This document shows, one piece after another, positions 10,050 through 17,114 of a DNA stretch of 37,053 nucleotides. Numbering within the stretch: the stretch's first letter is position 1; every line of letters begins with the position of its first letter. The notes below the pieces were generated by a model. The model had not been told where the DNA came from. It ran no database searches and saw only the letters and a list, made by a program, of their open reading frames with translations. Source of the stretch: Leptospira perolatii (GTDB lineage Bacteria; Spirochaetota; Leptospiria; Leptospirales; Leptospiraceae); contig NZ_NPDZ01000018.1 in NCBI RefSeq assembly GCF_002811875.1, positions 1 to 37,053 of the forward strand, given 5' to 3'. The translations under genes and the position numbers were made by a program.

Positions 10050-10383
10050 AGTATTTGGCGATGCTTGGATCCACTTCGTCGGAGTATCTTAAGATCCCTC
10101 CGTCCAAATTATGTACTTTCTGAAATCCTAAAGATTTCAAATAAGAACACGCATTTGCGGAGCGGACTCCGGAACGACAATAAACCACGATTTCCTTTCC
10201 AGAATTTTTCCAGGCATCCAATTCCGAAACACGATTCGGCAATTCGGTAACCGGAATCAATAAATCAGTACCATCTATCAGACTGATTTCTTGTTCATTC
10301 GGATTGCGAACGTCGAGCAAAAATAGGTTGCTCTTCCCTTCTAACTTTTCTACCAATTTGTTTTTTAATTCTAGCGGCGACAT
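10048..10383 (-). CDS. Single-domain rhodanese-like protein
   Basis: Moves sulfane sulfur from a donor through a cysteine persulfide. The active-site loop is CRSGVR with Cys69, in the context VVYCRSGVRSANACSYLKSL. The early motif FLLDVRNPNE and the late GGILRYSDEVDP are typical of the GlpE/PspE-like group. The length of 111 residues is that of one complete domain, with no signal peptide, so it is cytoplasmic. It starts 27 bases after the ABC-F stop on the same strand and is probably the last gene of that transcript. The physiological acceptor cannot be read from sequence. Confidence 0.9.
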   Translation of the reverse strand: MSPLELKNKLVEKLEGKSNLFLLDVRNPNEQEISLIDGTDLLIPVTELPNRVSELDAWKNSGKEIVVYCRSGVRSANACSYLKSLGFQKVHNLDGGILRYSDEVDPSIAKY

Positions 10384-10410
10384 TTTGTAGATAACCTTAT
10401 TTACAGATTT

Positions 10411-12351
10411 CTAAACTGCGGAAGAAAGCTCTTCCAACTCGGACTGCAATTCTTCCCATTTTTCAGTTAGGCGAGCGATCTCGGCTTTTGTTTCGTTATA
10501 AGTATCTAACTCCATCTGGTAACTTCTTTTTTTGTAAAATTCCGGATCTGCCAGAAGTTCTTCGGAATTAGCGCGGTTTTTTTCCAGTAGCGAAATCTTT
10601 GCTTCCAGCTGTTCGATTTCTTTCTGAATTTTTTTCACCCGATTCTTATCTGAGTTACGTTGAGACCTGCTCTTCTCCTTAGACTCGTTTTGTGGGGCCT
10701 CTTCTATTTTTTTGATTCCTCCTTCGGATTTCAAATCCTCGGGAGGGAAGCGCAGGTAATCCGAGAAGCTGCAATTCAGATCTCGGACTTTTCCACCGGA
10801 AACAGAGATAGTCCTGTTACATAGATCTTTGAGAAATTCAGGATCGTGGGAAATAACTAAAACGGCTCCCGGATATGCTTGCAAAGCCCTTTTCAAGTTG
10901 TCTCGAACCACCAAATCCAAATGGTTTGTAGGCTCATCCAAGAATAAACAGTTTGATTCAAATTTGACAAGAAGTGCGAGTCTTAACCTGCTCTGCTCAC
11001 CACCGGAAAGCATTCCTACTTTCTTAAAAACTCTATCCTCGGAAAAAGAAAAATATCCGAGCAAGTTTCTGGCTTCTACGTCCGAAAGATCCGGATAAAC
11101 GGATAATACAGTCTCTAATAAAGACTTTGCCGGATCCAGATCTTCGTGGTGATTCTGGGAAAAATAACCGATCTTGGTCTTGGGACCATAAGTGATGCTT
11201 CCCGAAGTAAGTTTATGAATTCCTAATAAGCATCTTAGGAATGTGGATTTGCCCGCGCCGTTTGGTCCGATCACAGCTATCTTATCGCCATTGGATACGT
11301 GAAGCTCAGTTCCTTCAAAAATATAAGGCTGCTTTCCGTCGTAGGAAAAGTTTGCATCCTCGATTCTGAATGCTAGATTGCCACAGGGGATATAATTGAA
11401 CCTATAATCCGTTTTTGAATTCCAAAAGGATTCTTCTGGTGCGTCTATTTTGTCTCTTTTTTCGAGTTTCTTTATTACACTTTGTACTTGTCTTGCCTTT
11501 GTGGCTTTTGCTCGGAACCTTTCCACCCATTCGGTTCTTTTTTTAAGATAAGCTTCTTCCTTTTTGAACTGAACTTTCAGTTTTTCTAATAATTCATTTT
11601 TATGTTCGAAATATTCTTCTAGAGTTCCATTGAATTCCAGGACACCGGATGGATTCAATTCGGCGATCGTATTGGTAGTTGCATTTAAGAATTCTGGGTC
11701 GTGAGTCACCAAAACAAAAGATCGGTTCGTCGTTCTCAAATATTCCGAGAGCCATTCCTTAGAAGCGTGATCCAAATGGTTTGTAGGTTCGTCCAAGAGC
11801 AAAAGGTTACCGGGATTCAGTAATGTGATGGCAAGTCCAAGGCGGTGTTGGTATCCGGGTGAAAACTCTTTCACCCTTCTCTCCATCTGTTCGTTGGTAA
11901 ATCCCAAGCCACCTAGGATTTTTTTTGCCCTAGCTTCTAACTCATGAACTCCATAGGTGAAGGCATATTCTTCTAGAGAGCTTTGTTCATCCAGCAGGTC
12001 ATGAAACTCTTTGGAATCATGGGAGACGCGATCCATTCTATTATGAATATCTGATAAACGCTGCGAGTATTCGTTGTAATGCTTGTGCCGACTTAGGGCG
12101 GTGTCGATGACCTTCGCCTCGAAGTCGAAATTGGGAATCTGCTGAAATAGTGAAATTTCTGTATGCTTGGAACGGCTGATGATTCCTTCTTCCGGAATCA
12201 AATCACCTTCCGCCATTCTAAACAGAGTCGATTTTCCGGAACCATTCGGTCCCACAAGGGCAACTCTCGCTCCAGGTTTAATATGCCAGGAAAATCCTTC
12301 GAATAGAGTAGAGCTCCCGAATCTATGTTTGATATCTATGAACTGTATCAT
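10411..12351 (-). CDS. ABC-F family ATPase (Uup/YheS/EttA-like)
   Basis: Soluble ATPase with two ABC domains and no membrane segments, acting on ribosomes in this family. Domain 1: Walker A GPNGSGKST (Lys40), LLLLDEPTNHLD near 183-194. Domain 2: Walker A GPNGAGKST (Lys368), signature LSGGEQSRLRLAL near 448-460, LFLDEPTNHLD. The basic linker between domains (about 240-310, rich in K, E and R) fits the P-site tRNA interaction motif region. A C-terminal coiled coil (about 560-640) resembles that of Uup. The signature of domain 1 reads FSPGYQHR instead of the usual LSGG form. It could be housekeeping or target-protection; nothing nearby points to antibiotic resistance. Confidence 0.9.
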   Translation of the reverse strand: MIQFIDIKHRFGSSTLFEGFSWHIKPGARVALVGPNGSGKSTLFRMAEGDLIPEEGIISRSKHTEISLFQQIPNFDFEAKVIDTALSRHKHYNEYSQRLSDIHNRMDRVSHDSKEFHDLLDEQSSLEEYAFTYGVHELEARAKKILGGLGFTNEQMERRVKEFSPGYQHRLGLAITLLNPGNLLLLDEPTNHLDHASKEWLSEYLRTTNRSFVLVTHDPEFLNATTNTIAELNPSGVLEFNGTLEEYFEHKNELLEKLKVQFKKEEAYLKKRTEWVERFRAKATKARQVQSVIKKLEKRDKIDAPEESFWNSKTDYRFNYIPCGNLAFRIEDANFSYDGKQPYIFEGTELHVSNGDKIAVIGPNGAGKSTFLRCLLGIHKLTSGSITYGPKTKIGYFSQNHHEDLDPAKSLLETVLSVYPDLSDVEARNLLGYFSFSEDRVFKKVGMLSGGEQSRLRLALLVKFESNCLFLDEPTNHLDLVVRDNLKRALQAYPGAVLVISHDPEFLKDLCNRTISVSGGKVRDLNCSFSDYLRFPPEDLKSEGGIKKIEEAPQNESKEKSRSQRNSDKNRVKKIQKEIEQLEAKISLLEKNRANSEELLADPEFYKKRSYQMELDTYNETKAEIARLTEKWEELQSELEELSSAV

Positions 12352-12379
12352 TATGGTTCGGGATAATCAGGATATGATT

Positions 12380-12402
12380 CCCGGGGGAACACTTCCCCCG
12401 GG
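12380..12402. terminator. Very GC-rich perfect hairpin between the 55-aa gene and the ABC-F gene
   Basis: CCCGGGGGAA (12380-12389) and TTCCCCCGGG (12393-12402) form a perfect 10-base stem with a 3-base loop. It is one of the most stable simple hairpins seen in the window. On the minus strand it lies about 65 bases after the 55-aa gene and about 30 bases before the ABC-F start. No T-run follows in either direction, so it may pause or stabilise RNA rather than terminate. Confidence 0.45.
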
Positions 12403-12466
12403 CGGGGTGAATATAGGTTTGAGTGCGATTGCTACCGCGCTAGCCTTATCCTTTCGAGAGGTTTGC

Positions 12467-12634
12467 CTACTTCTTCTTAGCGAGGATTTCTTCCTTTCTC
12501 GCTTTGAGGTGTTGTACATACTTGCTCGTTTCCCCATTCATTTTCTCAACAGAGCTTTTCAGAGCTTGTTCGAGCTCTTCCAAAGTCATCTTGTTGATCT
12601 TTTTGTTCTTCTTTTCGGTTGTCTCGTCAGACAT
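12467..12634 (-). CDS. Small highly charged protein, 55 aa
   Basis: No known family recognised. It is almost entirely polar and helical in appearance, Lys/Glu-rich, with MTLEELEQALKSSVEKMNGE as the core and a lysine tail. This resembles a small coiled-coil or nucleic-acid-associated protein. The ATG at 12634 has GGAAGG six to seven bases upstream; an in-frame TTG at 12673 is not needed. It lies upstream of the ABC-F gene on the same strand, separated by the GC hairpin, and is divergent from doxX. The strong ribosome site and clean frame support a real gene. Confidence 0.65.
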   Translation of the reverse strand: MSDETTEKKNKKINKMTLEELEQALKSSVEKMNGETSKYVQHLKARKEEILAKKK

Positions 12635-12681
12635 GGGTACCTTCCGATGCTTTCGTAAGTCAAATTTTTCCAATTGGGTGC

Positions 12682-12710
12682 TTTCGACAATCCCTTTTGC
12701 TGCCTATACT
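12682..12710 (+). promoter_or_regulatory. Putative sigma-70 promoter upstream of the DoxX gene
   Basis: TTTCGA (12682-12687), 17 bases, then TATACT (12705-12710). The -10 is good and the -35 weak. It ends 75 bases before the DoxX ATG. Found by eye only. Confidence 0.35.
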
Positions 12711-12785
12711 CCAAGGCAGATTTCCGAAAATTGGAGAAAATTAGAAATTCTCAAGAGATTCCGGAAATGTAGAATTGGCACGCCA

Positions 12786-13232
12786 ATGATCTATTCTTTC
12801 TTTGCCACAAGACCCGGATTCGGTCCTCTATTTTTGCGTTTCGGTTTGGCGATTCCAATATTCCCGCACGGAGCCCAAAAAGCCCTGGGATGGTTCGGGG
12901 GAAGCGGTTTTGAACCAGCGATGGATTATTTTACAAATACTATGGGCTTCCCTTATTTCCTTGGTTTGTTCGCAATTGCATTCGAATCGATCGGGGCCAT
13001 CGGTCTGGTACTCGGGTTGTTCACAAGACTCTGGGCAACTGGAATCGGGATCACATTAACTATAGCTGCTTTTACTCATCTAGAGTACGGCTTCTTTATG
13101 AACTGGTGGGGGGACAAGGGAGGAGAAGGATTCGAATACCATATACTTGCGGTAGGTATGTCACTTTGCTTAGCAGTTGTAGGCGCCGGTTCCTATTCTA
13201 TGGACAGAGAGATTTCTCACAGAATCATTTAA
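12786..13232 (+). CDS. DoxX family membrane protein
   Basis: 148 residues with four hydrophobic segments typical of DoxX/DoxD-like proteins. Recognisable are the first helix with PLFLRFGLAIPIFPHGAQKA, FPYFLGLFAIAFESIGAIGL, and the later GIGITLTIAAFTHLEYGFFM followed by WWGDKGGEGFEYHIL. The family is poorly understood; members are linked to redox or sulfur metabolism and quinone-related membrane functions. The frame is open back to 12504, but those residues overlap the divergent 55-aa gene and look non-coding, so I start at the ATG at 12786. No strong Shine-Dalgarno precedes it. It is monocistronic, ending at a terminator. Confidence 0.82.
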   Translation: MIYSFFATRPGFGPLFLRFGLAIPIFPHGAQKALGWFGGSGFEPAMDYFTNTMGFPYFLGLFAIAFESIGAIGLVLGLFTRLWATGIGITLTIAAFTHLEYGFFMNWWGDKGGEGFEYHILAVGMSLCLAVVGAGSYSMDREISHRII

Positions 13233-13260
13233 TAAACTTAAGTAAGCTTTTCCAAAAGAA

Positions 13261-13292
13261 AAACCCGATGCTGACTTGCAAACATCGGGTTT
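13261..13292. terminator. Bidirectional terminator between doxX and the FecR gene
   Basis: AAACCCGATG (13261-13270) pairs perfectly with CATCGGGTTT (13283-13292) around a 12-base loop. A-rich sequence precedes and T/A-rich sequence follows. The genes on both sides converge on it. Confidence 0.75.
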
Positions 13293-13321
13293 CAAAAGGA
13301 AGAATGATTTGATACTATCGA

Positions 13322-14383
13322 TTAGTCTGCGTAACGAATCTTATCTACTACTTCTTCATCCAAGATATAGGATCCTTTCAGAGTTTGGACCACAAGCTTT
13401 CCTTTTTTCTGAGAAACAACTACGCCTCTCAACTCGCGTCCGTCTTTCAGGATAATGTGTTCTACAGATAAGTTATAGATCTCACTCAATTCCTTTTCTG
13501 TTTTTGCAGTTTTGAGATGACGAGTAGAGTCTAACAGTTCCTTATCAAGACCGCTCAGGTTCTTCCTCATATGCGCATATTCTGGAAGAGTTTTCTTTGC
13601 CCTATCTGGGTCTTCGGTCAATTCATCTTTATCTGCAGTTACCACGATCAGATTTCCGACAGTGATTACTTTTACTGATTTTTCCCGAACCAAGGTAGTT
13701 ACTTCTACAGATCCTTCAGAGACAAACACTGTGGATTCCTGGTCGGAAGCGCTTACTTCAAATGCGGTTCCTCGTACGGCAGCCACCACAGTCGGAGTAT
13801 CTACTACGAAATTTGCATTTTTGTTCTCTTTCTCAACAAGGTTCATTAACTTTCCTGAAAGTAATGAAAGTTTTACTTGAGATGCTTCCGTTTCTCTTAA
13901 GCCTTTTAGAACGAGTCTTGTATTTTCTTTCAATCGAATGACGCTAGAATCCGTAAGACCGATATCTACGGAAGTTTTATCACCGGTTACGATTTGATCA
14001 CCTTCGTTGAGCAAATCGCCTTTATGCAGAGGAGATTCATGATCGCGAATCAGTTTCGCATCTCCCTTCACAAATACTACGGCAGCTTTTAATGAATGCC
14101 CTTCGTTTACAGGAGCCTCTTTGAAGCCAAATTTCCAGACTCCGACGCTAATCACTCCTACTAAGACTGCGGCCGCGGCGAGCATTAACCCCCGACGGCT
14201 CGCGCTGGATACGTTAACCACATTCTTATTTTGATTTGCGGGTTCCATGACGCTTTCCTCCACTTCAATGCGGGGTGACTTGCCTATCCAAGCTGGATCG
14301 AAGTCGGGGATAGACGAAACGGGGCCTGACTGCTTATTAAGCAGTTTGGCGTAGGCTTCGAATTCGGGTGTCATCCTGTTCAT
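13322..14383 (-). CDS. FecR-domain membrane protein next to an ECF sigma factor
   Basis: A probable regulator or envelope protein of 353 residues. Residues 1-63 are cytoplasmic, one membrane segment lies at about 65-85, and a FecR domain occupies about 100-235 (VKGDAKLIRDHESPLHKGDL, then VVAAVRGTAFEVSASDQEST and VFVSEGSVEVT). FecR-type proteins commonly pass signals to a cognate ECF sigma factor, here the gene 160 bases upstream on the same strand. The last 50 residues form a separate short module (ILKDGRELRGVVVSQKKG and on to the C-terminus) that also appears at the N-terminus of the divergent protein at 15240. The start could be ATG 14383 or ATG 14374; AGAAGG is better spaced for the second. 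Confidence 0.85.
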   Translation of the reverse strand: MNRMTPEFEAYAKLLNKQSGPVSSIPDFDPAWIGKSPRIEVEESVMEPANQNKNVVNVSSASRRGLMLAAAAVLVGVISVGVWKFGFKEAPVNEGHSLKAAVVFVKGDAKLIRDHESPLHKGDLLNEGDQIVTGDKTSVDIGLTDSSVIRLKENTRLVLKGLRETEASQVKLSLLSGKLMNLVEKENKNANFVVDTPTVVAAVRGTAFEVSASDQESTVFVSEGSVEVTTLVREKSVKVITVGNLIVVTADKDELTEDPDRAKKTLPEYAHMRKNLSGLDKELLDSTRHLKTAKTEKELSEIYNLSVEHIILKDGRELRGVVVSQKKGKLVVQTLKGSYILDEEVVDKIRYAD

Positions 14384-14513
14384 CCTTCTATACCGTTTCC
14401 ATTTCCAGGATCAAGCCTTGGCTAGTTCCCACATCACTAAGAGCAACAATCTCGATTTAAGCTCTTTGCACTTTTTTTCCAGAATGTGTCTTTTTTTTGA
14501 CGAATCATTCTGC

Positions 14514-14542
14514 TTTTTCTTATAATTCATCCATAAGAAAAA
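14514..14542. repeat. AT-rich perfect inverted repeat after the sigma gene
   Basis: TTTTTCTTAT (14514-14523) and ATAAGAAAAA (14533-14542) are perfect 10-base arms with a 9-base loop, directly behind the sigma-factor stop. It could be a weak terminator or attenuator ahead of the FecR gene. The all-AT stem makes this uncertain. Confidence 0.4.
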
Positions 14543-14543
14543 T

Positions 14544-15098
14544 CTAAGATCGAAGAAAGTTACCAGGTTGAAAACCTCTTCGCTTTCCTTCTAACAACAT
14601 TGCTTTTTCGGCTCTTTCTAATAATCGCGAAATTCCAGAAATCGATAGATCTAAGACCTGTGCGATTTCCTCTAGCTTACATCCTTGACCGTATCTAAGT
14701 TCGAGCGCAGTACGTTGCTCCTCGGGGAGCACCGACATCAGCTCACCTAACATTCTAGAGAGATCTTCGGCTTCCATCTTATCTAAAACTTGACCTTCAG
14801 GCCCTTGAGCTTTCGAACCAAATATCGGAGAAGTTTCTTCTCCCATTAAGGAAACATTCTTTTGATAATAAGATTTACCATGGTTAATCATCAAATTCCG
14901 AGCGATTCGGAATAAGATCATTCGAGAAATATTACTCTCCGGGATTTCTCTTTCAGAATAATGTTTGAAGAAGTTCAAGAAACAATCTTGCAGTAGATCC
15001 AGTGCTGTCGATTCGTCTCGAATAGAACGCCGAATAAACGAAAACAAATGATCCTTATTTTGGTTATATATGTTTTCGAATATTTCGGCACGTTGCAC
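14544..15098 (-). CDS. ECF-type RNA polymerase sigma factor
   Basis: 184 residues with the two conserved sigma-70 regions of ECF factors. Region 2 (about 10-75) includes ALDLLQDCFLNFFKHY. Region 4 (about 118-172) includes LPEEQRTALELRYGQGCKLE and the helix-turn-helix EIAQVLDLSISGISRLLERA. No region 1 or 3. The start is a GTG at 15098; the next methionine is too far in. The linked FecR-domain gene downstream is the likely signalling partner, although its 160-base gap suggests separate or attenuated expression. It is divergent from the DUF5683-like gene, so the shared upstream region may hold a self-controlled promoter. No consensus was recognised there. Confidence 0.92.
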   Translation of the reverse strand: MQRAEIFENIYNQNKDHLFSFIRRSIRDESTALDLLQDCFLNFFKHYSEREIPESNISRMILFRIARNLMINHGKSYYQKNVSLMGEETSPIFGSKAQGPEGQVLDKMEAEDLSRMLGELMSVLPEEQRTALELRYGQGCKLEEIAQVLDLSISGISRLLERAEKAMLLEGKRRGFQPGNFLRS

Positions 15099-15239
15099 GA
15101 TAAGAATGGAAGTTTACAGAACTGTCCCTTTTTTCAAGTAAAATCGGAATTTTCTTGAATAAAGAGTTTGCTTAAAAAACCTAGAAATGAAGGAATCATC
15201 GGTCTGTATCAAGGATCCAAAAGGATATATAACCCAATT

Positions 15240-16043
15240 ATGGCCAGAATCGGTCTAGTCACAGCATTATTATTACTCTTATTTACTTTTGATCTAATCG
15301 GCGCGACCTTGATAATGAAGAACGGTAAAGTTCTACAAGGTAAAATTGTTAACCAGACGCGAACAGATGTGGAAATCGAAGTCAACGGGAAAGTCTTTTC
15401 TATTCCGAAGACTGAAATCCAAGAATTAAAACTAAAGGACGCGCCCAAGGAAAGAGTGAAGCCGAAAGAAGAGCAGGTAGTTGTCCAAGAAGCTCCCAAA
15501 AAAGAACGGTTCTGGCATAAACCTAGGTGGAACTATCCACTCAGTTCTGCGGTTTTACCTGGTTGGGGAGTTTGGAAATCGGACAAGAAACTTTTAGGTA
15601 TAGGAACCTTTGCTGCCGTTATAGTTTTGGCTTATCTTGCGGTAGATTCGGATTCTAAGCTAAAGGAAGCAAAACATGCGTACGAAAACAATGTGTACAC
15701 GTATGTATTCGTTTCGCAACAAGATCCTACCTTAAATCCTCCGAGCGCTACTTTACCTAGAGTGTTGTTAGGTGCTGGATATTCAGGTCCTTCTTTTGAT
15801 AAATATGATGCAGCGGCACAACATGCGAATTTGACTTTGATCGCGTTCGGTCTAGCATACGGCGGACAGATTTTGTATTCCTATTTCTTGGGAGTGCAAA
15901 AGGAAAAAGCACAAGCATTGTCACCTGCAGTTTCTGCCTCGGAAGGATTGAAATTCAGTGCGTTCCCGTCTTTTGTTCCTACTGCCAATGGCGGGAACGG
16001 TCTAGGTTGGAATGCACAAGCTTCGTATTCAATGAGCTTTTAA
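15240..16043 (+). CDS. Exported DUF5683-like protein with N-terminal beta module
   Basis: 267 residues. A cleavable signal peptide is likely (MARIGLVTALLLLLFTFDLI, then GA). It is followed by a 45-residue beta module (LIMKNGKVLQGKIVNQTRTD, with the KVFSIPKTEIQEL end), then a charged linker. A DUF5683-like part follows: SAVLPGWGVWKSDKKLLGIG runs into a membrane-type segment, with a second hydrophobic segment later (LTLIAFGLAYGGQILYSYF). The ATG at 15240 begins the signal peptide; a TTG at 15168 would put 24 polar residues before it. It is divergent from the ECF sigma gene, and its stop overlaps the convergent DUF1554 stop by four bases. The function is unknown; it is probably inner-membrane or periplasmic. 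Confidence 0.75.
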   Translation: MARIGLVTALLLLLFTFDLIGATLIMKNGKVLQGKIVNQTRTDVEIEVNGKVFSIPKTEIQELKLKDAPKERVKPKEEQVVVQEAPKKERFWHKPRWNYPLSSAVLPGWGVWKSDKKLLGIGTFAAVIVLAYLAVDSDSKLKEAKHAYENNVYTYVFVSQQDPTLNPPSATLPRVLLGAGYSGPSFDKYDAAAQHANLTLIAFGLAYGGQILYSYFLGVQKEKAQALSPAVSASEGLKFSAFPSFVPTANGGNGLGWNAQASYSMSF

Positions 16044-17020
16044 GGAACTCGGACACAGACTAGGTCTTTTCCCGTGCTGCAAGGATACGCACCGTATCCT
16101 ACTGCGTTTATAGTTAGCAGGCTTGCTTGTCCGTAATTACCGTAGCTCGAATTGTTTCGCCAACTTCCACTAGCGTCCTGGCAGTTATTCGGACTGGTTG
16201 CCCAACCGCCTGTGATCCCGGTCCAAATATCAAATGTACTGATTGCATTCGTTAGACTTCCACCTCCGCCAAAGTTAACGATCGGCGCCGCAGTACCTGA
16301 GGACATTACGTCCACCCAAGTTGCACCATCAAATTTCACGTACTTTGTATTTGCTCTAAAGAAGGAAAAATCATCCATTCTTCTAATCCCACCACCGACT
16401 AAATTTCCCGCGAGCATCGCCTTGTACTCTGTAGGATCTCCCGGATAATTGGTGGCAGAAGGAACATTCTGAGCGCAAATCTGATCTGCTCCTAATATTC
16501 CATTAAAGTTAACTGCTTGATAGTGCGAACCTCCGTTATTTAGAACGAACAAGCATAGATCCGGATCCGAAACTGTAAACGTAACATATTCTGGAATATC
16601 GGTATCACTTCGTACAGCTTTCAGAACAAAGGAGCCTCCCACGCAATTGCTATCCGCGGGAACGTTCAAATACAAATAATCACTTCCGGATCCGGTGATC
16701 GTAGACACCCCACCTGAATTCGGATTGATACCGACACTGATTCCGGATGACGCAGAGTCCAAAGTGTACGTTACCGTCACCGGACTGGGGGGAGTGAAAT
16801 TTAAATGCAAGAGAACAGAGAGCGATTGATTTTCAGCAATCGAGCTCGAATCGTATTGGATCGATCGAAAATCTAGACCTGCTTGGGCAAAACTAATATC
16901 CAGCGCAAATCCTAAGGGGCTTTTACTAGCATCTAATTCTAAGGCCTCAGCCTTATTGCAGTAATTACTGGAAAATGCCAAAAGCAAAAAGAGAAATAAT
17001 CGTACAATTATCGTTCGCAT
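16040..17020 (-). CDS. DUF1554 (leptospiral lectin-like) lipoprotein
   Basis: A 326-residue exported protein. The signal peptide MRTIIVRLFLFLLLAFSSNY ends at Cys21, a loose spirochaete lipobox (S-N-Y-C). A beta-rich N-terminal part follows (about 30-150; TVTYTLDSASSGISVGINPN looks like an Ig-like/CalX-type repeat). The C-terminal DUF1554 domain (about 155-326) has LCLFVLNNGGSHYQAVNFNG, NYPGDPTEYKAML and the ending KDLVCVRVP. DUF1554 is found mainly in Leptospira surface or exported proteins and resembles C-type lectin/collagenase NC10 folds. Lipidation is likely but not certain because position -1 is Tyr. A palindrome lies just upstream of the start. Confidence 0.85.
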   Translation of the reverse strand: MRTIIVRLFLFLLLAFSSNYCNKAEALELDASKSPLGFALDISFAQAGLDFRSIQYDSSSIAENQSLSVLLHLNFTPPSPVTVTYTLDSASSGISVGINPNSGGVSTITGSGSDYLYLNVPADSNCVGGSFVLKAVRSDTDIPEYVTFTVSDPDLCLFVLNNGGSHYQAVNFNGILGADQICAQNVPSATNYPGDPTEYKAMLAGNLVGGGIRRMDDFSFFRANTKYVKFDGATWVDVMSSGTAAPIVNFGGGGSLTNAISTFDIWTGITGGWATSPNNCQDASGSWRNNSSYGNYGQASLLTINAVGYGAYPCSTGKDLVCVRVP

Positions 17021-17048
17021 CGGAAACCGCCGGAAAGTAATTCACTTT

Positions 17049-17069
17049 GTTTAACAACGAACGTTAAAC
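17049..17069. promoter_or_regulatory. Inverted repeat upstream of the DUF1554 gene
   Basis: GTTTAAC (17049-17055) and GTTAAAC (17063-17069) are perfect 7-base arms with a 7-base spacer, 29 bases before the DUF1554 ATG. On the same strand a TATAAT-like -10 lies further upstream, within the 94-base gap. An operator is plausible; the binding protein is unknown. Confidence 0.35.
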
Positions 17070-17114
17070 CGGAACTACTATCTTATTATATAACCGCTAC
17101 GGATAATAATATTT

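Noticed and set aside
10411..12351. ABC-F gene as an antibiotic-resistance determinant
   Set aside because: Nothing in the sequence or context separates it from housekeeping Uup/YheS-like proteins.
12504..12785. N-terminal extension of the DoxX protein
   Set aside because: It lies antisense to the 55-aa gene, has a non-protein-like composition, and the DoxX domain starts at the ATG at 12786.
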